A model generated the notes under the pieces. That model did no database searches. It had not been told where the DNA came from and was given only the letters and a program-made list of their open reading frames with translations. The position numbers and the translations under genes were made by a program. Of a stretch of 64,000 nt of DNA, positions 50,351 through 59,768 are shown piece after piece. Source of the DNA: Acidobacteriota bacterium (GTDB lineage: Bacteria > Acidobacteriota > Terriglobia > Acidiferrales > UBA7541); NCBI GenBank assembly GCA_003224235.1, contig QHYU01000138.1:1-64000 (forward strand), given 5' to 3'. How positions within the stretch are numbered: position 1 is the stretch's first letter; each line of letters starts with the position of its first letter.

Positions 50351-53300
50351 GTGCGGCGTGCGGACACGGGGTCACAAAGAAAACGAGCACTAGGGTTGCT
50401 GGGCCTGTTCTGTACCGCCGCAGCCACGACCGGATTGTTTGCGCGTGCAGTCACGTCATGGCCGTGCGCGGCTCCTCCTTTGGAAAGAATTTTCGGTGTA
50501 GCGGCTGCAGCAGACGTGCCTGCTTCACCTCGCGGTGGGTCGGTTGCCGCACGTGTCTCCCCCAATCCTTTGCTGCCCAAGCAGCCCGCCTTCCTCCCAA
50601 CTCAGGACAAGCCGCGCAAACCTGTGCTCAGCTCCAGCCTGCAGCCTCCCGCCAGCGCGGTGCAGGTGCTGCAGCGGGGTGGTTACCCGGAGCTGCGCGT
50701 GGATGGCGTGCCGTTCTTCGTTCATGCCGCCACATTCTTCTACTATCGCGTTCCGCTCGATCTCTGGGGAAGCTTGCTCGATCGCTACCGCGATCTCGGC
50801 ATTAACACCATTGATCTCCCCATCCCTTGGAACTGGCACGAACCGCGCGAAGGCGAATTCGACTTCGATGGTCACACTCACCCGCGCCGCGACCTTCACG
50901 GCCTGCTGCGGCAGATCGCCGAAAAAGATCTGAAACTAATCGTGCGGCCGGGGCCGGTAATCGGCAACCAGTGGCGTCATGGCGGCTATCCGGAGTGGTT
51001 GCTTGCTCGGCCGGAGTACTCCATGGACGCGGCCCGGCGGGCCGCGGGAAGCTACCCGCCGTTGGTTGAGCTGAACCACCGCGACGCCGAGGCGGCGGCT
51101 AGGGCCTGGATGGAGAATGCCACGCACATGGCTGCCATGCGAAAGTGGTTCGAAGCGCTGGCGCGCGAACTGGCCCCGTATAGCTCGAGCCAAAAGCTGA
51201 AAATCAAGCTGCCTTTCGACGCGGCTGGTGCGCCGGAGGAGAAGGAAATCAGCGGCCCGCTGCTTCTTGTGCAACTCGAGGACAGTCCGGCGTTCGACCC
51301 CTCCACCCAGACCGTGCAGCTCCGGGAGAAACAATTCTTCTGGCGCTACATGGAAGAGCTGCGGCGAGCCCTTGTGGCGGGGGGCATAGACGCATTCTAC
51401 ACAGTTAATCCCGTCGGGCTGGGCGATGGGCTTCCGCGCGCGCCGGTGGGCGAGTCGCCCGAGAATTCCCCCGACCAACAAAAGGAGCAGCCCATCGGTA
51501 TCACTGGCCAGTGGTTCCTCCGGCCACAACCAACGCACACCACCGACAGTCCGCCGGGCGAGCAGAGGCTGAGCGATCAGGACGCCGCGACCTTGGAATA
51601 TCTGGTCGAATCCCTGAAGACACAGCCCGCCTTCCCGCCGATGCTCAGCGATTATCAGGCGAGTTGGTACGCGCCGGAGGATGACGTTCGGCCTCCGGAG
51701 TCCTCGCCTGCGAACACTCTGCTGAGTTCGCGGCTGCTGCTCGGCCAGGGGCTGCACGGCCTGGAGTATTCCCCCTTGCAGGACACGCTGACTCCCGCCG
51801 GCTACGAGACACCTGAGGCGAACCGCTACTTTCGCTGGGACGCCGCGCTCGATCTCGCGGGCAACCAGCAGCCCAGGGCGCGCGCGGTCAGGCGCAACGC
51901 ACGGTTGATCGAAACCTGGGGCGAGTTCTTGGCGGCTTCCCACAAGCGCGCTGACTTCGGCTTGGTGAACCCGCGAGGAGCCCTGGGCAGCTCGGAGGGC
52001 AGGCAAGCGAGGCTCGACCGCGCCGACCGCCTGCGCGTCACACAGACCCTGATGCAGGTGCAGCGGGTCGCGCGCCTCGCAGGGCTCTCGGAGGAATTCC
52101 TCGACCCGCAATTCCAGCCCGTCGAGCAATTGTTGCGGCATGGGGTGTTGTTGCTGCCGGTGTTCGAGCCGGAACGTCAGAAATTCCAGCTTTCTGAGAA
52201 AGCGCAGCGAGCGCTGGTCGAGTACGTGCGCGCCGGTGGCATCCTAATCTGTTTTCCGACATCTCCGGCCGAAACACTCCTCCGCCAGTTGGGAATGCCC
52301 GCAGTGCCGCCCGGGGAGACGGCTGTCGCCGATGCGAGCCAAGGGCCGGGCAAAGGACGGCTGATTGTCTGGAGCAAGGATTTTTACTCTTGGCTCGAGC
52401 TGGGACAGATTCTCAACGAGAATCGCGCCCAGTTTGAAGCGGCCTGGGCCACTCGGGCGTTTCGCGAGATGTTGGAGCAGGCCGGCATGCGGCCTGCCGT
52501 GAAGCGCGGTGGGAATGAACTGTGGGTGACGCAACTGGTCACGAACGACGGCACTGGAGAACTCGGGGCGCGCCAGCCCTTATGCGCGTCCCTCAGCATT
52601 GCTCGGCACAGGCCGGCGCAACATTGCGCACTTGGCCTGCTGAGCGTTACCAATTTGAGCTTCGACGATTCGGTCGAGGAAGCCCTGGAGGTCCTTTCGC
52701 CGGGCGCGGGTTCGCAGGTCGCGCCAGATGACTATATCTCTCTGCGTGTTCTGTTGCCGCCGCACGAATCGCTCCTGCTTCCTCTCCACTATCCGCTCTG
52801 CGCCCAGGCCGGAGCCGATGAGGTATGCCGCGATGAAATCGTCGCCGCGGGCGCGGAGCTGCTTCGTGCGGAACGCGATGGCCGGACGCTCGAGCTCACT
52901 TTTTACACCCCGGCGCGCGCCACCGTCTTGCTGCAACTGGAGCGTGCGCCTGGAAAAATCTCGTTCGAAGAGGGCAACCTCGAAACGAAGTGGACGCCGG
53001 AGAAAAAACAGCTTGAGATTTCTCTGCCCCGGGGAGCCTCTCCCCAATTCCTGCGCGTGCTGAAAATCCACCTGCACGACACGCCGCGCGTGCCGGCTAA
53101 GCCCCGCCCGCCAAAGCGCGGCCGCCCAGACTTTGACGCCGCAGTAATGGACACAGTTCGCTTGCCGCTGGGCGTCGACACTTCTTTGCCAGCGTATCCG
53201 CCGCTCGTGGTCCTGGATCAGGAGCGCAACGGCCAGTTGCTTCTGGGGGCCACAACTGAAGATGAGCCGGGCCGGGAGCTCAACGTGCGGATCGAAGGCC

Positions 53301-54376
53301 CGATTCAAGGGACGGCGCGACTTGCGCTCGACTCCCGGGAGGTGCGGCTTGAAAAGATCAAGCTGGCTCCGTCGCGGGATTCCCATTCGGACGGTCAGGA
53401 TACTCGCCCCAAGGCGGATGGCCTGTTGCGCGGAGAGCTCCAGGCGCGCTGTGGCCAGCTTCTTCGAAGCGGGCCGGTTTTCTTCGTCGCCGTAGGCAAA
53501 GGACTGCCCGGCCAATACCAGTTTGATTTCGACCGCGACGCCGCCAGGGAATGGGTACTGGAAAACGAGCGCTTGCGGTTGATTGTGTCGCCAGAGGGCG
53601 GCGGGCGCGCCATCGCCATCGTGGATAAAATTACGGGTACAAACCTGACCACGATGGTCGGCGCTTTTCGCGACCTGTTTGCGTCGCCGGACAACCCGAC
53701 AAAGGCCGCATCCGGACAGCTCCGCGACATTACCTTCAACCGGGCCTACCACGCCGAATGGGTGCTCACTTCGGGCGGCGCACAAAAAACCGCTTCGAAC
53801 CACGCGCTATCCAAAGGGCAAGACAACCCCGCCGTGCGCCTCACTTACCTGGCGCCGGAAGTGGAACCAGCCGGGGCAAAGATTGAGAAAACTGTGCGGC
53901 TCGCCGGAACCGAGAGCATCGAAGTGGACTACCGGGTGGCGCTTGAAGCGCCTTCGCGCACGGTCGAGCCTGCTGGTGCCCCGGCCCTCGTCATCGAGCC
54001 GCAAGCGTTCGTAGCGCTGAACTCGGTTGCGGTGCGCGCCGGAGGCGATCTTAGGACGCGCTTCTGCTGGCAAGCGCCGAGTGTTACCCGATCGGGGGCT
54101 TCACAACCAGGAGTCAAACCGGAGGCTCTAGGGGCTGGATCGCACTGCGAGGCCTTCGTGCCTGGCAGCGGGGCTCTCGAGGTGCCTAAGGATGTCAATC
54201 GACTGGAGGTGCGCACGCCAGGCCGCTCCGGCCTTGCGCTGGAGTGGAAGACGGGCCGCCTGACGATTGAGAAAAAGAATTTCTCGGCGCTGTTGAAGTT
54301 GCGGTTTCCGCGGCTCCAGGCCGGCGGGGAGCCAGGAGAATACCAGGTGCGGTACACTGTGCTGCCGGTGGAATAG
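50351..54376 (+). CDS. Large secreted GH35-like protein lacking the canonical catalytic glutamates
   Basis: 1341 residues. After a signal-like segment (about 12-32), residues 105-340 match the N-terminal half of a beta-galactosidase GH35 barrel: LRVDGVPFFVHAATFFYYR, DLPIPWNWHEPREGEFDFDG (161-174) and LIVRPGPVIGNQWRHGGYPEWLL (196-218). At the acid/base site the family has QxENE; here it is QLEDS (308-312), so the second Glu is Ser312. The nucleophile segment appears as MLSDYQASWYAP (431-442), Asp for Glu. A beta-rich region follows, and about 1075-1340 resembles a galactose-mutarotase-like C-terminal domain (ENERLRLIVSPEGGG). It is probably a carbohydrate-binding or altered enzyme. GTG start, weak ribosome site. 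Confidence 0.7.
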   Translation: MRRADTGSQRKRALGLLGLFCTAAATTGLFARAVTSWPCAAPPLERIFGVAAAADVPASPRGGSVAARVSPNPLLPKQPAFLPTQDKPRKPVLSSSLQPPASAVQVLQRGGYPELRVDGVPFFVHAATFFYYRVPLDLWGSLLDRYRDLGINTIDLPIPWNWHEPREGEFDFDGHTHPRRDLHGLLRQIAEKDLKLIVRPGPVIGNQWRHGGYPEWLLARPEYSMDAARRAAGSYPPLVELNHRDAEAAARAWMENATHMAAMRKWFEALARELAPYSSSQKLKIKLPFDAAGAPEEKEISGPLLLVQLEDSPAFDPSTQTVQLREKQFFWRYMEELRRALVAGGIDAFYTVNPVGLGDGLPRAPVGESPENSPDQQKEQPIGITGQWFLRPQPTHTTDSPPGEQRLSDQDAATLEYLVESLKTQPAFPPMLSDYQASWYAPEDDVRPPESSPANTLLSSRLLLGQGLHGLEYSPLQDTLTPAGYETPEANRYFRWDAALDLAGNQQPRARAVRRNARLIETWGEFLAASHKRADFGLVNPRGALGSSEGRQARLDRADRLRVTQTLMQVQRVARLAGLSEEFLDPQFQPVEQLLRHGVLLLPVFEPERQKFQLSEKAQRALVEYVRAGGILICFPTSPAETLLRQLGMPAVPPGETAVADASQGPGKGRLIVWSKDFYSWLELGQILNENRAQFEAAWATRAFREMLEQAGMRPAVKRGGNELWVTQLVTNDGTGELGARQPLCASLSIARHRPAQHCALGLLSVTNLSFDDSVEEALEVLSPGAGSQVAPDDYISLRVLLPPHESLLLPLHYPLCAQAGADEVCRDEIVAAGAELLRAERDGRTLELTFYTPARATVLLQLERAPGKISFEEGNLETKWTPEKKQLEISLPRGASPQFLRVLKIHLHDTPRVPAKPRPPKRGRPDFDAAVMDTVRLPLGVDTSLPAYPPLVVLDQERNGQLLLGATTEDEPGRELNVRIEGPIQGTARLALDSREVRLEKIKLAPSRDSHSDGQDTRPKADGLLRGELQARCGQLLRSGPVFFVAVGKGLPGQYQFDFDRDAAREWVLENERLRLIVSPEGGGRAIAIVDKITGTNLTTMVGAFRDLFASPDNPTKAASGQLRDITFNRAYHAEWVLTSGGAQKTASNHALSKGQDNPAVRLTYLAPEVEPAGAKIEKTVRLAGTESIEVDYRVALEAPSRTVEPAGAPALVIEPQAFVALNSVAVRAGGDLRTRFCWQAPSVTRSGASQPGVKPEALGAGSHCEAFVPGSGALEVPKDVNRLEVRTPGRSGLALEWKTGRLTIEKKNFSALLKLRFPRLQAGGEPGEYQVRYTVLPVE

Positions 54377-54495
54377 GCCGGCAGCGGCATAACGCGCGGG
54401 CCACCGGCCAGGGCGGAGCGACTCGACTGAGATTCCATTCGGGGCTTGCTGGCGTGGGCGCCACCAACCGCATCCAAAGAAGAGTGCCAAAGCCG

Positions 54496-55320
54496 ATGAA
54501 TTGCAGGAAGGCAATTTTCAGGGCGGCCATTCTGTTGCTCGTTTCGCTGCTGGGCGCTCACCCCGCAGCCGCTCAGGAGCCCAGGCAGGGGCCACTCCCC
54601 GCTCCGACCAAGCGCGAAGTCACGCGCATCCCTGTGGAGACCACTCCCGAGGCGCCGCCGATTCCGGTCGAAGAAATCATCCGGCGCCTCGCGCAGAAGG
54701 AAGAAGAGTTCGCCCGCGCCCGCGCCGGCTACACCTACCGGAAAACCATTCGGGTGCAGGAATTCGGCGAGGACAACAAGCCTTCGGGCGAGTTTCAGGT
54801 GACCACCGAGCCCGCGGTCGCTTCGGACGGCAAACGGTACGAGAAGATCGTCCAGCAGCCGCCCTCGACACTCCGACGGCTGCCCCTTGCGCCCGAAGAC
54901 CTGGAGATCCTGGCGCGCATCCCGGCGTTTCCGCTGATCACCGACCAGCTCAATAAGTACGAGCTAACTTACGCCGGAAAGCAGCCCGTGGACGAACTCA
55001 CCACCTACCTGTTCCGCGTGAAACCCAAGCAGCTCGAGCGGAAGATCGCGTACTTCGAGGGCCTAGTCTGGGTGGACGATCGCGATCTCGTGGTCGCTAA
55101 GACCTACGGCAAGTGGGTGACCGAAGTCGGCGACGTCTCCACCCCGCAGTTACCTTTTACTTTGTTTGAGACCCAGCGCGAGAACATCGACGGGAAATTC
55201 TGGTTTCCCAACTACGCCCGCTCGGACGACACGCTGAATTTGAAAAGCGGAGACGTCCGCATCCGGCTGACTATCCGCTGGACCGACTACAAGCCGGTCG
55301 CTGCGGCTTCATCGAAGTAA
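54496..55320 (+). CDS. Secreted LolA-like protein of unknown function
   Basis: 274 residues. The ATG at 54496 starts a good signal peptide (AIFRAAILLLVSLLGAHPAAAQ). A Pro/Glu-rich linker precedes VEEIIRRLAQKEEEFARARAGYTYRKTIRVQE and later LTTYLFRVKPKQLER, FEGLVWVDDRDLVVAKTYGK and WFPNYARSDDTLNL. These suggest the open beta-barrel of LolA/LppX-type carriers, as in related acidobacterial secreted proteins. It lies 119 nt after the GH35-like gene on the same strand. Confidence 0.6.
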   Translation: MNCRKAIFRAAILLLVSLLGAHPAAAQEPRQGPLPAPTKREVTRIPVETTPEAPPIPVEEIIRRLAQKEEEFARARAGYTYRKTIRVQEFGEDNKPSGEFQVTTEPAVASDGKRYEKIVQQPPSTLRRLPLAPEDLEILARIPAFPLITDQLNKYELTYAGKQPVDELTTYLFRVKPKQLERKIAYFEGLVWVDDRDLVVAKTYGKWVTEVGDVSTPQLPFTLFETQRENIDGKFWFPNYARSDDTLNLKSGDVRIRLTIRWTDYKPVAAASSK

Positions 55321-55434
55321 TCCTTCACAGCCTCATCCTTCGGCGGTTCACTGGGCGTAGCAAAACAGACAGTGAGCCCAGCCCGCTGAAGTCACGAGGC
55401 ATGCGCCTCCGGCAAAGCCCCGATGCGTGATCGC

Positions 55435-55475
55435 TGTCATTCCGAGCGAAGCGAGGAATCTCTCCGTGAGATGCT
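55435..55475 (+). repeat. Dispersed repeat copy 2
   Basis: Begins TGTCATTCCGAGCGAAGCGA and continues GGAATCTCTCCGTGAGATGC. About four fifths of the bases match the copy at 56356. It lies in the 238-nt gap after the LolA-like gene. Confidence 0.6.
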
Positions 55476-55558
55476 TCAGAATCCGAAGCTGAGCCCCGCT
55501 AACGGCTCAACATGAAAGATGCGACACTGTAGTGCAGCTCCCAGTTGGAACGGTACAT

Positions 55559-56212
55559 TTAATAGTTTTTTAGTAGCCGCGGAAGCTGATCGATCGAGGA
55601 AAGCAGTGCGTCCGGCCGCACTGCGCGCAGGCCGTCGTGCGTGGGGAAAGGGCCGAGCACGGCAATGGCGCGAACTCCCGCGCGGCGCGCCATCTCGATG
55701 TCCTCGGGGGAATCACCGACGTAGACGCAAACCTCCGGCTTCAGGCGCAGGCGTCGCAGCGCCACTTCCAGCGGCGCCGGATGCGGCTTGCGTCGAGGAG
55801 CATCTTCGCAACAGACTCGCACGGCGAAAAGCTCTGACAGACCGAAGTGGCGGAGCTGCCGGCGAACGCGGGCACGACTGCCGCTGGTGACCAAACCTAG
55901 CGTGAAGCGGCGGCTGAGTTCACGCAGCACGCGCCGCGCCCCGGGCAACAGCGCAGGCTTCTGCCGCTGGTAGAAACGGCCCCACAGCCGGTCGGCCTGC
56001 TCCCAGCGGTTCCGCGGGAGGCCGGCCGCGCGATAGACGCGGTGCCCATCGGGCGAGTAGTGTCGGGCGAGTTCGGCTGCGCCCCAGCCGATGCCCAACT
56101 CCTGGAACATTTCCAGGTAGGCCTGCGTGTCAGCGTGATAAGAATCGAGCAGTGTGCCGTCCCAATCCAGCAGCACAGCGCGAAGAGTCACTTCTTCAGG
56201 CCCTGTGCGCAT
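55559..56212 (-). CDS. HAD-superfamily hydrolase (phosphoglycolate phosphatase-like)
   Basis: 217 residues. HAD motif I LLDWDGTLLDS, motif II VTSGS, the conserved Lys in RRKPHPAPLEVAL and motif III YVGDSPEDIEMARRAG are intact. The helical cap of about 70 residues between motifs I and II places it in the PGP/beta-phosphoglucomutase subgroup. Substrate unknown. It is convergent with the LolA-like gene. Confidence 0.88.
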   Translation of the reverse strand: MRTGPEEVTLRAVLLDWDGTLLDSYHADTQAYLEMFQELGIGWGAAELARHYSPDGHRVYRAAGLPRNRWEQADRLWGRFYQRQKPALLPGARRVLRELSRRFTLGLVTSGSRARVRRQLRHFGLSELFAVRVCCEDAPRRKPHPAPLEVALRRLRLKPEVCVYVGDSPEDIEMARRAGVRAIAVLGPFPTHDGLRAVRPDALLSSIDQLPRLLKNY

Positions 56213-56355
56213 TGGTGCCCCGAAGATAGTAGCAGAGAACTGAACAGCGGTGACGCGTCACGCTTCAAGCAGTGCGTCGGCCGCTGGCCAATTGGCTGCG
56301 TCGGGCGCATAGAGCGCCGGACTTCGTTTCTTGAATGCGTTCTTGCCTCTCTGTT

Positions 56356-56400
56356 GTCATCCCGAACGAAGTGAGGGATCTCTCTGAGAGGTTCCTCGCC
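56356..56400 (+). repeat. Dispersed repeat copy 3
   Basis: TGTCATCCCGAACGAAGTGA then GGGATCTCTCTGAGAGGTTC. Differences from copy 2 are compensated in places (CGAGCGAAGCGAGG versus CGAACGAAGTGAGG), suggesting mobile or REP-like origin. Confidence 0.6.
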
Positions 56401-56472
56401 CGCCGCGGCGGCTTCGGAATAGCCGCACCCTGACGCGAGCGTAACGCGGGATGCTTATGCTTCTAGATAGAA

Positions 56473-56504
56473 CGTCCCGGTGGCTCGCGGGAGCCACCGG
56501 GACG
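56473..56504 (-). terminator. Perfect 14-bp hairpin terminator of the TonB receptor gene
   Basis: CGTCCCGGTGGCTC (56473-56486) is the exact reverse complement of GAGCCACCGGGACG (56491-56504); the loop is 4 nt. On the minus strand it follows the stop codon by about 30 nt and is trailed by TTCTATCT. No strong T-run, but the stem is very stable. Confidence 0.7.
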
Positions 56505-56533
56505 AAAAGTGATCGGAGAGTTGGATCCCCCAG

Positions 56534-59500
56534 CTAGAACGTGAACTTGATGGCGAACTGCGCCTGCCGTGGATCGCCCACACCCTGGCGCAAGAAACCA
56601 TCAAAATTAAACAGGCCGGGTGTCGTCAGTGGGTTCACGTTGTTCTTGTTATTGAAAGTGTTGAACATCTCGATCATCGGAATCAATTGCATCCGGTCAC
56701 CAAATTTGAAGGGCCGCACCAACCGCCAGTCGAAGCTGAAGAACTGGTTGTCCTTGCGGACCGAATTCCGGCCGAAGTCGTTGCCATTCACCACGCGCGT
56801 AGCGGGCGTGATGGGCTGCGCCGAACGCGCTTGCACGCGCACGTCCACCTGGAAGCCGTACGGGATCTCCCCGTAGGTATAGAAATTGAACTTGTGACGG
56901 ATGTCTCGGTCCGAGAGCGAATAATCCTTCGAGAAGTCAAACCGGTTGAACGTACGGTCCGTGAAGGGATCGCGCTCGTTCGAGTCGTCGTCCAGGTCCT
57001 TCGATACGACGTAGTTGCCTTCCAGTTGGAAGTGATTGCTGAACCGCTTCCGCGCGCCAATCGTGAAGCCCCGGTACAGCGACTTCGCCGAGCTGGAAGT
57101 CGCGAATACATCGCCCAGGTCGATCCCGAAGGGACTTGGACTGTTGTAGTACACAGTACTTCCGCTGCCGGGCGTGAAACTACCATTTGTGTTGCAGCAG
57201 ATCGGACCAGACGGCTGACCTGCGAGGACGGGCTGGAAATTGTTCACATTTACGAACCGGGTCAGGTGAACACCCTTTGCCAACGTGAAGTCGGCGTACA
57301 CAGCCACGTCCCGGAAAATCTCATGCTCAAATGCGACGTTGGTGGTGTAGATGCGCGGGTTCGCATAGTCCTTGCTGAACACGCGCACACCGGTAAAGCA
57401 CGGGAAGGAATTGACCGGCGGGCCGGAGCAAGACGAATTCCCAGGAGTCACCGGGAGCGCGTTGGGCCAAACTGGTGCCGGCCCCCCAGAAGCAATGATC
57501 CCGCTGTTCGTGAAGATGGTGCGTTGTTGGGCGCCGTTTGTCGTGATGGACCCCACTTGCGTCAGCATGTTCTGCCGGCCGTTGTAGATGCCCCAGCTTG
57601 CGCGCAAAACGGACTTATGGTTGTTACGCACGTCCCAGGCAAATCCGAGGCGCGGCTGGAATTCCTTCTTTTGATTGTGCAGCGTGCCATCCGAAGGGAA
57701 CGCCGGATTGCTCAGGAAGATGCCGTACGCGGTCTTGGAGGGATCCACCACCGTGTCGGGGAAAATTTGCGCCTCCCAGCGCAAGCCGTAGTTAAAGGTA
57801 AAGTTTGGCAAGATCTGCCATTTATCTTGGACAAAGAATGCGAAATCTTCGTTCTTGATATTTGAGGCGCCAGGGGGAATGTTCACCAATCCTGTGGGCA
57901 CGCCGTCCTGGAGATAGAATAGGAGCCCGCCCGCGGTCGGCCCGAACCCCGATCCTGGCGCCCCCGGCGTAGCGTAGTGGAGGAAGTTGGCCACGCTATC
58001 GAAGATGTAGCGGCCGGTGAAGAATCCGCGGAACACTTGGTCGTTGACCGTGTGCAGGTATTCGCCTCCCAACTTGACGGTGTGCTTCCCCCAGAGAAGC
58101 GAGAAACTGTCCCGAACCTGGGCGCGCCAGATCTGCTCATCAATATTGGGCTCGAGGAAGAACGGACTGCCGAACCGGAAAGTTGTCCCAAAACCCATCG
58201 CCGTGTCGGCCGGCACTTTCGACGGAGTTGCCGAACGGGGTCGCAGCTCGCGCTGATAGCTGAAATGGGCCTCGTTCAATTTGGTCGGGGAAACGACGCT
58301 GAACAGGTTGAAATTGGCCATATGGATCTTCGACGGACCCTCGATGCCGTTGGCTGAGTCGCCGTAGGTGGCCACGTCGAACGTCTGGTTGGTATTTTTG
58401 GAATAGTCAAAGTTGTAGGAGGCGGAAAACTGGTGGGCCGGCGTCAAGTTCCAGTCGAATCGGCCCAGTGCTGCGGAATTACGAATAGGATGCTTGACCG
58501 GGTCGCCTTCACTCTGGCCCGCCGAGCTCTTGATGAAATTGATCAGCACCTGCCGCTGGCAGTCCGGGCTGGCGCTGATCTGGGCGTCGGTAATGTTGCT
58601 GTTGAAAACGGGGTTGGAGACCGAGCAGGGTGTGCCGATGGGCGCGCTTAAGTTATCGCGCGTGAGATTGGAAATAATCTGCTCGAAGGCCCCGAAGATA
58701 AACATCTTGTCCCTGACGATGGGTCCGCCGAGGGTGCCGCCGAACTGTTCGCGGTGGAAATCTTTGAGTGACTTACCATCGGAAGTATTCGAGGCCAAGC
58801 CTTCGAGCCGCTGGAAGTGGAAGGCGCTGCCGTGCACTTCATTGGTGCCCGACTTGGTGATGATGTTGACCACGCCGCCCGCGGTGCGCCCAAACTCAGC
58901 GCTGGCGCCGCTGGCCACCACCTGAAATTCCTTGACGGCATCGAGCGTGATGTCGATGGCGGCGCGCTGCCCGCCGAGCTGTTCACCGAAGAAGCCGTTG
59001 TTGTAGTCGCCGCCGTCCAGGCTGATGTTGTTGAAGATGCCGCGCTGCCCGTTGAAGTTGATTTCGTCGCCATCGGGGCCCTGCACGATGCTGACCCCGG
59101 GCGTCAGGGTCAGCAAATCTTCAAACTTCCTGCCCAGAATGGGAGTCGTAGCCACCGTTAACTGGTCCAGCGTGCTGCTCGATTCCGTTTTGGCGACCTC
59201 GATAGTGGGGGTGGCCGTGACCACGATGCGTTCCTCTACCGCAGAAATCTTCATGCTCACCGGGAGAGAAAGGGACTGGCCGACCGTGAGGTTTACGTTT
59301 TCCTGGACGATGGTGGCAAATCCCTGCTTGGAGATCGTCACCGTGTAACGACCGGAAGGCAAAAGCAGGAAGGTAAATCGCCCGTCCGGCCCGGTGGTCT
59401 CGGTCCTGCTGAAGTTTGTATCCAGATTCTTAATTTCGACGGTCGCGCCGGGCACCAAGCCGCCCTTTTCGTCCGTCACCTCGCCTTGGATGGTGCCGGC

Positions 59501-59584
59501 GGTGATTTGGGATTGCCCCCACACCAAACTCGCCATGGCTAAACAAAAGGCGAGCACAAATAGAATACTTCGCAGTATTTTCAT
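56534..59584 (-). CDS. Oar-like TonB-dependent receptor with carboxypeptidase-regulatory domain
   Basis: 1016 residues. The ATG at 59584 has AGGAGG at 6-nt spacing; the signal peptide is ILRSILFVLAFCLAMASLVWG. Residues about 25-110 are a CarboxypepD_reg-like domain (GTIQGEVTDEKGGLVPGATV), then a plug (ETSS-like VAKTESSSTLDQL, GVVNIITKSGTNEVHGSAF) and a 22-strand barrel ending in FAIKFTF with the terminal Phe of outer-membrane proteins. Acidobacteriota carry many such receptors; the ligand, often a glycan or protein fragment, is unknown. It has its own promoter and terminator. Confidence 0.92.
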   Translation of the reverse strand: MKILRSILFVLAFCLAMASLVWGQSQITAGTIQGEVTDEKGGLVPGATVEIKNLDTNFSRTETTGPDGRFTFLLLPSGRYTVTISKQGFATIVQENVNLTVGQSLSLPVSMKISAVEERIVVTATPTIEVAKTESSSTLDQLTVATTPILGRKFEDLLTLTPGVSIVQGPDGDEINFNGQRGIFNNISLDGGDYNNGFFGEQLGGQRAAIDITLDAVKEFQVVASGASAEFGRTAGGVVNIITKSGTNEVHGSAFHFQRLEGLASNTSDGKSLKDFHREQFGGTLGGPIVRDKMFIFGAFEQIISNLTRDNLSAPIGTPCSVSNPVFNSNITDAQISASPDCQRQVLINFIKSSAGQSEGDPVKHPIRNSAALGRFDWNLTPAHQFSASYNFDYSKNTNQTFDVATYGDSANGIEGPSKIHMANFNLFSVVSPTKLNEAHFSYQRELRPRSATPSKVPADTAMGFGTTFRFGSPFFLEPNIDEQIWRAQVRDSFSLLWGKHTVKLGGEYLHTVNDQVFRGFFTGRYIFDSVANFLHYATPGAPGSGFGPTAGGLLFYLQDGVPTGLVNIPPGASNIKNEDFAFFVQDKWQILPNFTFNYGLRWEAQIFPDTVVDPSKTAYGIFLSNPAFPSDGTLHNQKKEFQPRLGFAWDVRNNHKSVLRASWGIYNGRQNMLTQVGSITTNGAQQRTIFTNSGIIASGGPAPVWPNALPVTPGNSSCSGPPVNSFPCFTGVRVFSKDYANPRIYTTNVAFEHEIFRDVAVYADFTLAKGVHLTRFVNVNNFQPVLAGQPSGPICCNTNGSFTPGSGSTVYYNSPSPFGIDLGDVFATSSSAKSLYRGFTIGARKRFSNHFQLEGNYVVSKDLDDDSNERDPFTDRTFNRFDFSKDYSLSDRDIRHKFNFYTYGEIPYGFQVDVRVQARSAQPITPATRVVNGNDFGRNSVRKDNQFFSFDWRLVRPFKFGDRMQLIPMIEMFNTFNNKNNVNPLTTPGLFNFDGFLRQGVGDPRQAQFAIKFTF

Positions 59585-59671
59585 CGCATGCCTCCTAAAT
59601 CTGATTGCAGCAGACGGGCCCGTAGAATTGGGCACCATGTACTACACACCCTGCCCCTAACGATGAGCCAG

Positions 59672-59699
59672 ATTATAGAGGCAGAGATGAAAAATGCAA
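59672..59699 (-). promoter_or_regulatory. Sigma-70-like promoter of the TonB receptor gene
   Basis: Minus strand: TTGCAT (59694-59699), 16-nt spacer, perfect TATAAT (59672-59677). The leader would be about 80 nt. Confidence 0.65.
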
Positions 59700-59768
59700 C
59701 AGAGAATCGTATGAAGATCCCGGCCTGAGGCTTGCGCCCGAAGGCGAAAGGAGAAGCTCCACGCGCGG

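Larger units (their letters stand above)
56213..56533. other. Intergenic region between HAD and TonB receptor genes
   Basis: About 320 bases holding dispersed repeat copy 3 and the terminator hairpin of the TonB receptor. No gene is supportable. Confidence 0.5.

Noticed and set aside
50936..53803. Two ~400-codon minus-strand frames inside the GH35-like gene
   Set aside because: Shadows of a single 1341-codon plus frame with signal peptide and GH35 motifs.
56687..57865. 392-codon plus-strand frame inside the TonB receptor gene
   Set aside because: Antisense of the barrel-coding region; no recognisable protein feature.
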